Positions 1 through 11,000 of a DNA stretch of 64,000 bases are shown piece after piece; position 1 is the first letter of the stretch; each line of letters opens with the position of its first letter. The DNA comes from JAGOPY01 sp964619555 (lineage in GTDB: Bacteria; Bacteroidota; Bacteroidia; Bacteroidales; JAGOPY01), in assembly GCA_964619555.1 (NCBI GenBank), contig CAZUDV010000007.1:1-64000 (forward strand), in the 5' to 3' direction. The notes beneath the pieces are model-generated. The model was not told the DNA's origin. It made no database searches and saw nothing but the letters and a program-made list of their open reading frames with translations. The position numbers and the translations under genes were made by a program.

Positions 1-1627
1 TGTAGGTGATCACGCCGGTGGTCTGGTCAACCGTAACCAGGTAAGCCTGGCTGGTGCCCGCATTGTACACGGCCCAATAAATGGTATTGGTCGAGTGGTC
101 GCAGGTCATATCCTGGGCGTAGCTGGCATCGAAGCCAACGCTGGCGATCGGGGTCCAGGCGCCGGTGGTTTTGTTGATGTGACCAAAATAATCGCTGTTG
201 ATGTCAACTCCATAGAGTTCGCCATCATTATCGCAGGCCATGGCAATGATACCGGCCTGGGTGGGTCCGACCTGTGTTCCGGCGCCATTGGCCAGGTTGA
301 TCGTGTAAAGGATACCGTTGAAATCCACACCGTAGTAGGTTTCCGTGGTATAGTCATAAGCGCCGCCGGACATATCGGGGCATGAACCCAGGGTAGTGAT
401 GGCGCCGGTCGTAGCGTCCATGGTGATCCATGTTCCGCCGTAGATACAGCCGTAATAAACATCATCCACGAAGTCGGCCGATGCTATGAAATCGGCAGCG
501 GCCGGTCCGAGCGGGGTGAATGTTCCGGGGGTATTCAGGATCATGGTGTAGGATCCTACAGAAAGGCCGCCGGAGCTGTAAGCATTGTAAACCCATGACT
601 GGGAATCGACATCGCGTCCGAGATCCACAACGGGTCCGGGAGCCTGGTTCCCGGTTCCCTTTGGTGCAAGGCCGTCGGAAACGGGTACATTTTTATTGAC
701 AGGAAGGTTCTGCATCGCAAGCACTTCCTGCATGGTCATTCCGGTTTCGGGCTCATCCGTTTCCGGATAAACGATCGTGGCTGACCAGCCCAGGGGACCG
801 TTTCCATTGTTCAGAATATTCATTGAGGTGGTGAAATATTCGCCCGGGTTGAGGGTTTCCTCGATATAGAGCGGATTGATCACCATATTTGGCTGAGTCA
901 GAATAAAATCCTGGGTAGCGACGCCGCCGACAGGAATAGCAACAGTAATGGTCGACACGTTGTAACCTTCCTTACCGCATGATACCGGAGTGTTGCCGGC
1001 CTGGGCATTGGGCAGGTAGTACGAGCCATCAGCTCCTGAAAAAGTGGTAGGTCCGCCTTCGATACCGATCATTGCGCCTGCAATGGTCAGTCCGTCGTAA
1101 TTGAAGACGTAACCTTGCACATCGCCGAATGTCGGGCAGTTTCCATAGAGCTGACCGGCATAGATCGTCGGACTGCAGTTGTTCGTAACATAGAACACCT
1201 GGTCGCCGTCAGAATTATAGACATAATAATACGGTTCACAAGTCCACGATCCGGGATTAAAAACGGTCGTGATCTCATCGCCCGTATTAACGGGGAAGTA
1301 ATAAATGGCGGGTCCGGATCCACTGGTTAGGGTAATGTCATCGAGGACAATCATACCGTTCACCAGCACATCTATGGAACAGCCATTCCATCCATCTCCA
1401 AAGCTGTCGTACAGAGCAACGCTGTACTGGCAGCTCATTGGAGCCATTGGGGAATCATCACCAACATTCTGAATGCCGTTTGAGGCTTGCAGCTCATTGG
1501 TGACCGGAGCAGGATCTTTCATGGAAGCACTCTTATCCTGAGCCCAGGTAAGAGGTGTAGTTCCCAGAAAGACGGCAATGGAAAGCAATAAAGCCCTCCA
1601 GAGCCAATTCTTGACGAATTCACTCAT
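1..1627 (-). CDS. giant T9SS-type modular secreted protein, N-terminal part (runs off the left edge)
   Basis: The reading frame is open from the ATG at 1627 to the window edge, about 542 codons, so the C-terminus is missing. It begins with a signal peptide (hydrophobic core then WAQ near residue 30). A DGWNG domain follows (SCQYSVALYDSFGDGWNG, about residues 64-165), then a carboxypeptidase-regulatory-like domain (GYVFNYDGLTIAGAMIG), a linker containing ILNNGNGPLGW, and the start of a beta-propeller of repeated 'MD..TGAITTLG' and 'DNDGELYGVD' blades. From about position 760 down it is collinear without indels with the gene at 15875-24169 (constant offset 22074). Function is inferred to be a cell-surface or secreted adhesin-like protein. 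The sorting domain itself is not in view; it is inferred from the paralogues. Confidence 0.85.
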   Translation of the reverse strand, partial: MSEFVKNWLWRALLLSIAVFLGTTPLTWAQDKSASMKDPAPVTNELQASNGIQNVGDDSPMAPMSCQYSVALYDSFGDGWNGCSIDVLVNGMIVLDDITLTSGSGPAIYYFPVNTGDEITTVFNPGSWTCEPYYYVYNSDGDQVFYVTNNCSPTIYAGQLYGNCPTFGDVQGYVFNYDGLTIAGAMIGIEGGPTTFSGADGSYYLPNAQAGNTPVSCGKEGYNVSTITVAIPVGGVATQDFILTQPNMVINPLYIEETLNPGEYFTTSMNILNNGNGPLGWSATIVYPETDEPETGMTMQEVLAMQNLPVNKNVPVSDGLAPKGTGNQAPGPVVDLGRDVDSQSWVYNAYSSGGLSVGSYTMILNTPGTFTPLGPAAADFIASADFVDDVYYGCIYGGTWITMDATTGAITTLGSCPDMSGGAYDYTTETYYGVDFNGILYTINLANGAGTQVGPTQAGIIAMACDNDGELYGVDINSDYFGHINKTTGAWTPIASVGFDASYAQDMTCDHSTNTIYWAVYNAGTSQAYLVTVDQTTGVITY

Positions 1628-1689
1628 AGTAGAGATAGTTTAGTTGATAAAAAATTTAGATTAAGAGATGTAAATGACACAAGATTTGA

Positions 1690-1740
1690 TTATTAAACAT
1701 TTGGTTGCTTCTCGACCCTCCAGTCGCAAATGTTTAATAA
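1690..1740. repeat. perfect 14-bp inverted repeat upstream of the first giant gene
   Basis: TTATTAAACATTTG at 1690-1703 is exactly complementary to CAAATGTTTAATAA at 1727-1740, with a 23-bp spacer. It lies about 65-115 bp upstream of the ATG at 1627 and about 115 bp beyond the stop of the gene at 1856. It could be an operator or leader hairpin of the first gene, or a terminator-like hairpin of the second. No T-tract follows the right arm in either direction, which argues against a simple terminator. Confidence 0.6.
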
Positions 1741-1855
1741 AAACAAGAGCGGAAAATTCGACGCCAAAGATAATAATAATGGCATTCCCACTACTTTCTT
1801 TTTAAAAAAAAGAAGGCTGGAATTTCAACAATCATATTAACAGGAAGAGTGAGGT

Positions 1856-4800
1856 TTAAAGACTGATTGCCAGGGTCCTGGAATAATTTCCCGCCTCCGT
1901 TTCAATTCTGAGCAGATAAATTCCTTCGGAATAACCCGTTGTGATCAATTCATAGCAGTACCCAGAGATATCCTTGTCACTAACGATTTGCCCGGTAGAA
2001 TTAAGGATCCTGAGGTGCCGCAATTCCACCGGCGAATCTATTCTGACCCGACCGGTTGCCGGGTTAGGGTAAATATGTATTTCAATCAATTCCCCGGGTA
2101 CATTTCCGGCAGAAACATTCATTATTTCACAGGCTTCTTCAGAGATCACGCTGATACAGGTATCAGTCTCACCGGCCCAGACCGCTGAAGCTTTATAACA
2201 CCACAAAGCATTGGCAAGCGGAGCATCGGTATAAGGCATATCTGGAGTAAAGCCGATCCATTCATAATCTCCGCCATCCTTGCTGCGGAATATGTTGACA
2301 CCCTGCAAATCCCTCATCCCATCACCGGTTGCGGGTATCTGCCATGAAACGTCAATACCGGCTTCTTCAAAATTAACGGTAGCCTCAAGGTTCACCGGAG
2401 CATCACAGGTCCGGTAAATATGGATATTATCGACATTCCATCCGACTATATGAAGTGAATTTACACCTTCTGCCCGGTACCGAATCCTGAATACGTTATC
2501 CAGCGCCACTGATTTAATATTGATGTGTTCGCTTTTCCAGGCAAAACTTCCCTCTTCATTGGTGTATTCCGCCACTTCAATCCAGGTCTGATCCATCCAG
2601 TTCCAAACCTCCGTAAATAACCTTTCTTCACCGGTGGTATGGAAAGCGTCCAGTTTCAGGTCATAATCCAGCCAAATTTGTCCTTCTGTTATGCCCACGG
2701 CACACAACGGATAGCTTTCGAGGCTGAATGAATAATCCGACTGGACCGGATCCCATGAAAATTTCACGGCTGGCGGCGGATTTCCCGGCTGACCGCTCAC
2801 CGTCCAATTTTCACCTTCGGCAGTCCATTTATTTACTTCGAAATTACCATGCACCCAGGTTTCTTTGAACTCAAGGTCGAAACAATAATCCACCGTAACG
2901 ATAGCCGGGCCTTCTTCCATAGATTCACCGGTTTGGCCCGGAAAACCGTAAGAATACAGATCGTAAACCCCGGTAACGGTATAATCATAGATACCCGGGT
3001 CCAGGTCCTCTTCCACAGCAGCCTGGGTAAGAAAAACGGTATCTCCGCCTACGTGATCCTGGTAAAGGATAAATGCCCCGTCCCGGTAAAGGTTATAACC
3101 GAGCAGGTTTTCGGGAATGTTCATCAAATGACTGACCATCCCGTTATCAGGGGGATCCCATTGCAGGAACGCCGTATTATCCGGAGCTTCACCGGTCAGG
3201 TTGCGGGGAGGGAACAAATATTGGCAGATGAACCGGTCATAAACTTTTGGCGAAAGGCCGCTGGTATACCTCGCCGCCACGGCAGCGGTATATTCAACTC
3301 CGTAAGTAAGGGGTGCGAAATTCCAGGTTGTATCGGAAGTGGCTCCGACAAAGACATCATCGAGATAGACATAGAAGTCGATGTATCCGGCAGCCGGCAT
3401 CGGCACCTGTACCCGGGGATTGTCAATAGCCCAGCCGGAGGAAGTTATCCCGCCCCAGTCAGCATTGAATGCCAGCCATATCTTTGGTTCGGCATTTTGT
3501 CCGCTAAAATCGGACAGATCGATCGCAATTTTCTCCCATTGATCACTTGGCTGCATTTGATGAATGACCTGCCAGGTGGAGCCATTATCGAAGGAATATT
3601 CCACATAGGCACGCTGGCTGAAAGCGCCGTCGTAATAGCTGTCGAAAAAGAGCACAAAGTCCTCGCTTTCCCTGAGGTCAAGGGGAGGTGTGATCAGGTA
3701 ATCGCAACAGGCGGATATCACCGAGCCCTGGTCACCCACGGAGCAGGCATAAAAGCTGTCCCAGGCAGGGATAGTCCATCCCGGCACCGATCCGTTCAAT
3801 GTTCGGAACCAACCGGGGATTTGCGGTTCATGCACACTCTGCCAGCCGTCGGGCGGGAATCCGGGGCTTTCAAAGTCTTCATTCAGCACGGTCCTGAGCG
3901 GTTTGCACCAAACCGCCTCCAGGGTCAGGGGATCCACATCGAAACAGCCAGGGCTGTATCGTTTCTCCCCCAGGATGATGTTTAATACGGTATCGTTTTC
4001 AATTGGAGCACTCGCCAGCATGAAGGGATCGTACCCGACCTTAAAGACTTCCAGGTTATAATTACCGATAATAACTGAATCGAAGGTTATCGTCCCGGTT
4101 GAACCGGTAACATCATCATAGGTTTGATAGGGATAATCCAGGCCAGTGAGTGAGATCTCAACCTGATCGGGATCAAGGCCTGTGGTGAGGCTGACATTCA
4201 CGGTGACCTGGCAATCCAACCGGTGGGGAACGATATTCGATACTGTATAATCAGAATACAGGCCGCTGGTATAAAGAGCTTTGACGCCATAGGCATACCA
4301 CCCGTCGGGCAGGTCATCCCAGGCCATGTCATGATAAAAAAGTTCATCGGTATTGGCAAGTTCAGTCATTTGACCGGTCGACGGGCTGCTGTCGGGATCG
4401 AAATCCGAATAAAGGGCTATCCGGTAATCCTGGATGTCGCGGTTGCCCGGACTTGTTGCTAAGGTCATCATATCTCCTTCCGGGCCAATTATCCATGCCC
4501 GGATCATAAAATCCTGGTAAGCTGATAATTGCCATGGAAGCGTATTGACTTTACTATAGCTTTTGTAGAAGGTCGGGTTATCCAGGTCTATTCCGATTGG
4601 TGCCACGTTAGGCGTATTAAATCGCTGGTACATTCCGAGGTAGAAGCTTCCTTCCTCCACGACAGCATTCAACCAGTCCATGGAAATCCATCCATAGTTA
4701 TTTACGGTGACCCCGGCGGAATCAAGCATGGTACCGGGCAGGCCGCCGGGTCCATCATCATCGAAAATGGCTACCCCGAATTCCGTACCCAGGAAAGGGC

Positions 4801-7800
4801 CCGGGAAACTACCGTCACCTGTGTAAAACTTTCCTCCAATGGCCGTTGCCGGGTAACCGGAAGGTGTGAATTTAACCGCATGCCAGCTCCCGAAATGCGC
4901 ATAAACGAAGTAATCATCAGCCCCGCCATCATCGAAGATGATCTCATAGGGGCCTGACGGCAGCGCCCAACTCACATGGCACCAGGTGTCCTCATCCTCT
5001 ACCGTAGCCACAACGTAGGCAGGGGAATAATTGGCATCCCACAAACCAATGTCGATGGGAGTTACGGTGCCGGCGAGTGCGAAAGTATCCGCCACCGTCG
5101 CATCCAGGTAACCCGGCCGGCTGAATACCACATCGTATTCACCCTCATCCGCATAAAGCCTGTAATTTCCGATTTCATCCGTCAGTGTCTGAAAGTTTCC
5201 AGCCTGAACCGTGACACCCGGAAGAGGATTTTCTCCGTCCATGTCGATCACAGTGCCTGCAAATTGTGCGGGTATGTATACGTGCATGGTATTGGCAATG
5301 ATCCAGTCTGGCTCATCCTCATCATTTGACGACAGCCAGAGATCCTGGATATAATCACCTGCTTCATATCCTTCGGAATCATAGGTGATGGTTATAGTCC
5401 TGTTATCACCGGAAGGAACGGTTCCCCAGGCAGGCTCAACATCCACGATAAAATCCGATGGTTTGCTGATCAGGATGGCCAGGTCGTCATGCAGGTAGGC
5501 ATTATTATAAACCACCTGCAGCCCGACCGCGGGGTCGCCGGATTGTATCCCGACCGAGCAGGAATTCAGCGAAATCGCAGGATCCAGCCGATCATAAAGC
5601 AGCATCAGGCGGCCGTTTTTGAACAAAATCACCTGGGCCCATATTCCGCCGGTCTGTCCGAATCGGCCGTAATTGTTGAACTGAATGATCGTTTTGTCGG
5701 GGAAGTTCTGATAAAAGACCATACTCTGGCCGCTCCTGAAGACCAGGTCATCCCAGAACCACGCCACAAAGTCGTTGTAAATGGCATTATTGGTCGGAAT
5801 GCTGATATTCCCGAGAGAAATGTAATTGGATGTAAAACCCAACGTACCGTTTGCATTCAGCCAGAATTGCGATTTGGCATCCCCGTAGTAGGGAAAATCG
5901 AACCCGATATTGAACGGTCCGACTATATTATCATCCGCAAGGCCATTGACTACATTCCCTGTTGCCGAGATATCGACCCAGTTGAACTGGGGTCCGCCCG
6001 GTTCATCGCTGTCAATCCACAAATAGCCAAAAGGATCCGGGCCACCAGCGCCCAGGATTACCGGGTAACCCATCCCATTCAGGGATTCATCATCTTTAGA
6101 CGTTTCGTCAATCCTGGAAGCAGCGGGGCTTCCAGAAAGGTTACCGGGAATCAGATCGTCGTTGATCAGCCTGAGGGCGGCAAATTCCGGAAAACTAAAG
6201 GACAGGGTTCCTTCTCCAATGTTATAAACCGAAGTAGTCACATCAACCGTAAATCCCGTCCATACCCAACCGTGGAGGTCATCGGGTTCTACCAGCAGAT
6301 CGGGATCAGGCCACTCGACACAAACTGGGCCCGCAGGCACAGAAGCGCCCTCATCAAAGATTGCCTGCACGGTGTAGCAATAATAACCATAAGCGGGCAA
6401 CAGATCCGAATAAAATTCATCCGTGGTAGTACCGATAATTACCCCATCCCGTTTGACCATGAAAAACTGAAAGACATCACCGGTCCATTCCCAGGTAAGA
6501 TTGGCCTGCCCGACGACCACATCCGAAATTTGCACTTCCAGATTTTCCGGTGGCTGGAGTGGATTTCCGGCAATAAGCATCGTGACCGGAACCTGCACCG
6601 TACCCACATCAGGGCTGGAGCTTATCACAATCTCCGCGCTGTAGGTTTCTCCTGCACTGGTGTTAGATGCATTCAACCGGGTCGGTACATTGTTCGTCCC
6701 GCCGAAAGGGTTCACTATGCCAGTCCATGAATCCAGCGTTAGCCAATTGGCCCCGCCGCATGCGGCCACAAGTTGTCCGGGCTGGATATTGGGCGGGCCA
6801 TGGATACTAGCCGGGGAATACCATACTTCATTTCCCTGGCTGTCGTATATATAGTAGAACGGCTCACTGATCCAGGAAGCCGGGCTGAAGATGGTGGTTA
6901 TTTCATCGCCTGAAGCCACTTCAAAAAAATAGGTCGTCGGGCCAAAACCACCGTTCAGGGTGATGTTGTTGAGCACGATCTCACCGTTTACCAGGACATC
7001 CAGTACGCTTCCGTTCCATCCGTCTCCGTATGTATCGAACAGGTCAATGGAATACTGGCAGGATTGTGCCGGCTGGGAAAGGTAATTCACCGTTGCATTC
7101 CATTCGAGCAAACCACTGCCATTGTTGAGGATATTCAGAGAAGTAGTGAATAGTTCATTGGGATTGAGGGTTTGATCAATGGAAAGCGGATTCACCACTA
7201 TATTCGGCTGGGTGAGAGTAAAATTATGCGGAGCGGTAAGCCCGGCAACGACTGTGACGGTATCCGCTACAAGATTATACCCGGTCTTGCCGCAATTGAG
7301 AAGGATCTGGCCTGCCGGAACCGGTGAAAGGAAATAATATCCGTCAGGACCTGAAACGGTAAAAGGTCCGTCCTCCGATCCTATTACAGCACCGGAAACG
7401 GTCAAACCGGAATAATTGAAGACATAACCTTCCACAGCGCCGGTTTCAGGGCACCCGGCAAACAATTGACCCGGACCGATGACCGGGTTACAATTGTCAG
7501 GGGCATAGAATACCTGTTCACCCAGGGAGTTATATACATAATAGTATGGTTCGCAAGGGTGAGAGCCCGCATTAAAAGTTGCCGTGATCTGAGATCCGGT
7601 TGAAACCGGGAAGTAAAAAACAGCCGGTCCCGGCCCATCGGTTAGCGTAATATCGTCCAGGACCACTGCACCATCCACCATCAGGTCCAGTGTACAGCCG
7701 TTCCACCCATCGCCGAAACTATCATAAAGGGTAATGCTGTACTGGCAGGAAGTCAGTGTTTGCTGATTTTCGGAGGGAAGAGCATAAACTCCCGTAACCA

Positions 7801-7861
7801 TTGAATACATCAGATACACCCAAATAGCCACCCTTCTCCAAAATCCTGAATTTCCGGTCAT
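1856..7861 (-). CDS. giant T9SS-sorted modular secreted protein (2001 aa), shortest family member
   Basis: The start is set at the ATG 7861; a TTG three codons upstream (7870) is also possible. Approximate domains: signal peptide (1-27); DGWNG domain (38-140); carboxypeptidase-regulatory-like domain (141-216); linker with ILNNGSGLLEW; second DGWNG domain (266-371); FN3 (440-520); a nidogen-like region (618-788); regulatory-like domain (864-950); FN3; regulatory-like domain (1221-1300); cleaved-adhesin/choice-of-anchor J domain starting NEDFESPGFPPDGW (1324-1485); FN3; a second anchor-J-like domain (1664-1821); FN3. The C-terminal 80 residues (IYPNPATGRVRI...GIYLLRIETEAG) form a type A T9SS sorting domain. 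It lacks the beta-propellers and the 206-residue insert of its neighbours. Expected outside the cell, probably surface-anchored; no enzymatic motif seen, and the ligand is unknown. Confidence 0.88.
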   Translation of the reverse strand: MTGNSGFWRRVAIWVYLMYSMVTGVYALPSENQQTLTSCQYSITLYDSFGDGWNGCTLDLMVDGAVVLDDITLTDGPGPAVFYFPVSTGSQITATFNAGSHPCEPYYYVYNSLGEQVFYAPDNCNPVIGPGQLFAGCPETGAVEGYVFNYSGLTVSGAVIGSEDGPFTVSGPDGYYFLSPVPAGQILLNCGKTGYNLVADTVTVVAGLTAPHNFTLTQPNIVVNPLSIDQTLNPNELFTTSLNILNNGSGLLEWNATVNYLSQPAQSCQYSIDLFDTYGDGWNGSVLDVLVNGEIVLNNITLNGGFGPTTYFFEVASGDEITTIFSPASWISEPFYYIYDSQGNEVWYSPASIHGPPNIQPGQLVAACGGANWLTLDSWTGIVNPFGGTNNVPTRLNASNTSAGETYSAEIVISSSPDVGTVQVPVTMLIAGNPLQPPENLEVQISDVVVGQANLTWEWTGDVFQFFMVKRDGVIIGTTTDEFYSDLLPAYGYYCYTVQAIFDEGASVPAGPVCVEWPDPDLLVEPDDLHGWVWTGFTVDVTTSVYNIGEGTLSFSFPEFAALRLINDDLIPGNLSGSPAASRIDETSKDDESLNGMGYPVILGAGGPDPFGYLWIDSDEPGGPQFNWVDISATGNVVNGLADDNIVGPFNIGFDFPYYGDAKSQFWLNANGTLGFTSNYISLGNISIPTNNAIYNDFVAWFWDDLVFRSGQSMVFYQNFPDKTIIQFNNYGRFGQTGGIWAQVILFKNGRLMLLYDRLDPAISLNSCSVGIQSGDPAVGLQVVYNNAYLHDDLAILISKPSDFIVDVEPAWGTVPSGDNRTITITYDSEGYEAGDYIQDLWLSSNDEDEPDWIIANTMHVYIPAQFAGTVIDMDGENPLPGVTVQAGNFQTLTDEIGNYRLYADEGEYDVVFSRPGYLDATVADTFALAGTVTPIDIGLWDANYSPAYVVATVEDEDTWCHVSWALPSGPYEIIFDDGGADDYFVYAHFGSWHAVKFTPSGYPATAIGGKFYTGDGSFPGPFLGTEFGVAIFDDDGPGGLPGTMLDSAGVTVNNYGWISMDWLNAVVEEGSFYLGMYQRFNTPNVAPIGIDLDNPTFYKSYSKVNTLPWQLSAYQDFMIRAWIIGPEGDMMTLATSPGNRDIQDYRIALYSDFDPDSSPSTGQMTELANTDELFYHDMAWDDLPDGWYAYGVKALYTSGLYSDYTVSNIVPHRLDCQVTVNVSLTTGLDPDQVEISLTGLDYPYQTYDDVTGSTGTITFDSVIIGNYNLEVFKVGYDPFMLASAPIENDTVLNIILGEKRYSPGCFDVDPLTLEAVWCKPLRTVLNEDFESPGFPPDGWQSVHEPQIPGWFRTLNGSVPGWTIPAWDSFYACSVGDQGSVISACCDYLITPPLDLRESEDFVLFFDSYYDGAFSQRAYVEYSFDNGSTWQVIHQMQPSDQWEKIAIDLSDFSGQNAEPKIWLAFNADWGGITSSGWAIDNPRVQVPMPAAGYIDFYVYLDDVFVGATSDTTWNFAPLTYGVEYTAAVAARYTSGLSPKVYDRFICQYLFPPRNLTGEAPDNTAFLQWDPPDNGMVSHLMNIPENLLGYNLYRDGAFILYQDHVGGDTVFLTQAAVEEDLDPGIYDYTVTGVYDLYSYGFPGQTGESMEEGPAIVTVDYCFDLEFKETWVHGNFEVNKWTAEGENWTVSGQPGNPPPAVKFSWDPVQSDYSFSLESYPLCAVGITEGQIWLDYDLKLDAFHTTGEERLFTEVWNWMDQTWIEVAEYTNEEGSFAWKSEHINIKSVALDNVFRIRYRAEGVNSLHIVGWNVDNIHIYRTCDAPVNLEATVNFEEAGIDVSWQIPATGDGMRDLQGVNIFRSKDGGDYEWIGFTPDMPYTDAPLANALWCYKASAVWAGETDTCISVISEEACEIMNVSAGNVPGELIEIHIYPNPATGRVRIDSPVELRHLRILNSTGQIVSDKDISGYCYELITTGYSEGIYLLRIETEAGNYSRTLAISL

Positions 7862-7952
7862 TGTTCCCAATCTGTATTATATAAAATTAAGACAGATACC
7901 TATATGAAATAGTTGCTTGCGATACTGTATGATGAATTAAAAATAATGAAAA

Positions 7953-7982
7953 AAAAGAGGCGCCGGATTTGGCGCCTCTTTT
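7953..7982 (-). terminator. rho-independent terminator of the 2573-aa giant gene
   Basis: On the minus strand AAAAGAGGCGCC (7982-7971) pairs perfectly with GGCGCCTCTTTT (7964-7953), with a six-base loop, and is followed by further T residues. It lies 20 bp past the stop at 8002. A related GAGGCG hairpin follows the next paralogue. Confidence 0.85.
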
Positions 7983-8001
7983 GATCATTATCAGAGTCCA
8001 A

Positions 8002-11000
8002 TTATCTCTGAATGGTCAGTGTGCGGGTATTCACACCGGAAGCTGTTTCAACGCGGATCATATACACCCCGATGGTGTAGCTGGTCGTTTTGAGTTCATA
8101 TTGTTTTCCGGTGACAATCTCGTCGACCACTAATTGTCCGAGGGCATTGTAGACCGTTACACGTTTCAGATCTCCGCTCGTGGTGATGAACACGTGGTCA
8201 TCGGCCGGATTCGGGTAAAGGCTGAAGCTGCTGGTATTTCCACCATTCGGATCTCCAATGGCACTTGCCAGTACACATTCCTCGTTGGAGAAGGCACTTT
8301 CGCACTGGTCAGTTGCACTTTCCCAGACAGCAGTAACCTTATAGCAATAAAGCTCTCCGACTATGAAGGCGTAATTATCGGTATAATTGGTTTCAGAGGT
8401 GAAGTCGATGAGTTCAAATTCATCACCGCTTATGCTGCGGTAGACGTTATAGCCGACCATTTCCCTGGATCCGTTGCTGCTGCCGGCAAATACCGGGCTG
8501 ATGCTGCTGTGATCCGGGTCCACCGAAAGGATGGCCCCCTGCGGAACAGCCATTTCCTGCTGACTCATTGCCAGAGGCATGCTCACGCCGGTCACCGTCT
8601 GGATATGCGCCTGGATGTTCCAGTTGTAATCCAGATCCGGGTTGATCTGCAGAAGCGTCTGCCATCCGCCGAAGTTCATCATGTTGCCGTAACCGTCGAT
8701 GGCCGGACCGTCGTCGCAACCCGCCGGGTAACCGGTGGTGGTATTGATGTAGTAACCGACCCACAGTTCGTTGGTGATGTCAATCGGCACCGGGGTGGTC
8801 AGTGCCACATAGTTCCACTGTCCGATCAGCGGGCTGGCAACGGTCTGGTCTACGACCATATTGGCTGCGCCGGCGCCGACCCATACGCGGACCTTGTAGG
8901 TTGCCGCTGCTTCATTCGGGAAGAAGGCGATTTCCGTCACGCTTGCCCCTTCGAATTCAGCCAGCTGGGAAGGCTCCCAACGGGCTGCCACGTCGAATTC
9001 TGCAGCGCCGCCGGTGCCGATAGCATCGTAGTTCGTGCCGTCATCCCAGTGCACCCACTCGTCGATGTTGCCGCCGATAGGACCGTCCCAGTTCAGGACG
9101 ATGGTACCCGGGTTAACAGGATCTGCCGTCAGGTCCACCGGTTCGTCGCAGGTCCGGTAAATATGGACGTTGTCCACGAACCAGCTAAGGATATTCAGGG
9201 AATTCATACCTGTTGCCAGGAAACGGACTTTGAACACCTTGTCCATGGCCAGGGCCTTAATGTTGATATGTGCATTGGTCCAGCCAAAGCTACCGTCCAC
9301 ATTGCTATAGGATGCCACGGTAGTCCAGTTCTGGGAATCCCAGCTCCATACCTGTGCATGCAGGAATTCTTCGCCGGTGGGCTGATAGGCGTCCAGCTTC
9401 ACATCGAAGTCGAACCAGACCTTGCCTTCGGTCATTCCGACCGCACAGAGCGGATAGCTTACCAAACCGACTTCATATTCGGTCAGGATCGGGTCCCAGG
9501 TAAATTCAGCAGCCGGGGCCGGGTTGCCCATCTGGCCGTTGACACTCCAGTTGGAGGCGTCAGTTGCCCAGTTATTGGCATCGAAGTTGCCGAGTTCCCA
9601 GGTTTCCATGAATTCAAGGTCATAGCAGTAATCCACAATCACTTCTGCCGGGCCTTCTTCCGCTGATTCACCGGTTTCGCCCGGGAAACCATAGACGGAC
9701 AGGTCATAGACTGCCGTAACGGTATACTGGTAGATGCCTGGCTGCAGGTTCTCTTCGATGTAGTTCTGCGGCACCATTGCGCCTACATGATCCTTGTAAC
9801 CTACGAAGTCGGAATCGCGGTACACGTTGTATCCGAGCAGGTTCTCCGGCAGTTCGCCGCCTCCGGGACCGCTGGATTCGTATGGTGTGGCAAAGCCGTC
9901 CACCTCGGTATTGCCCTGGAAGTTCCCGATCAGGGTGTAACCTCCGGTGAGCTGGTCGACCAGGTAGAGCTGGCCGGCTCCGAGGGAGTTGTTATAGGCT
10001 GCATGGTAGATCACATTGGCATCGTGGTCGCACTGCATACCCTGGGCGTAGTTGGCATCGAAAGGCAGGTTGCCGATCGTGGTCCAGGCTGCGGTTGTTT
10101 TATCAATCGCACCGAAAATGTCGCTGCCGATATCCACCGCAAACAGGTTACCGTCGTTGTCGCATGCACAGTCGATCAGTACACCGCCGGTATTGCCTAC
10201 GGTTGCGTAGGTATAGGTTTCCAGGTCGATGGTATACAGGGTGCCACCGAAGTCTACTCCATACATAGTTTCAGTCGTATAGTCATAAGCCAGACCGGTC
10301 AGGTCGGGTAAACTGCCGAGGGTGGTAATGGCACCGGTTGCGGTATCCATCGAGAAGAAGGTGCCGCCATAAATGGTTCCGTAGTACACGCCATCCACAA
10401 TATCAGCTGCCGATACGAAATCTGAAGTTCCTGGTCCAAGCGGAGTCAGGACTCCCGGATTTCCAAGAGTGAACGTGACCTGGTTCGATGCGAGGGCGTC
10501 GCAGGCCCATGCTTTGGAATCGAGGTCCCTCAATCCTTCGAAAGGATTCACCTGAGGCACATTGATATTGGCATTGGGGGCACGTCCGGAAGACGGGGCA
10601 TCGTTCGACCGGATATTCTGCAGGTTATTCTCTGCCAGATATTCTTCATAGGTCATGCCATCGAGTGTTATCGGGGCGGTGATCGGCGGATCCCATACGA
10701 GGATAGCCGCATCGTCCGGTGCTACGCCGGTGAGGTTGCGTGGCGGGAAGAGGTATTTACAGACAAACCTGTAATAATCCTTCTCTGAGAGTCCGCTGGT
10801 ATAGCGGGCCGCTACGGAGGCCGTGTATTCCTGGCCGTACATCAGGGGAGCGTAGTTCCAGTTGGTTTCCATGGTCGTGCCAACGAAGGCATCGTCCAGG
10901 AACACATAGAAGTCGAGGTAGCTGGCCGGAGGAGCCGGTACTTCCACCTTCGGGTTGTCAACGGCCCAGCCGGATGCCCATGCGCCGGCGTCGTCGGCGT

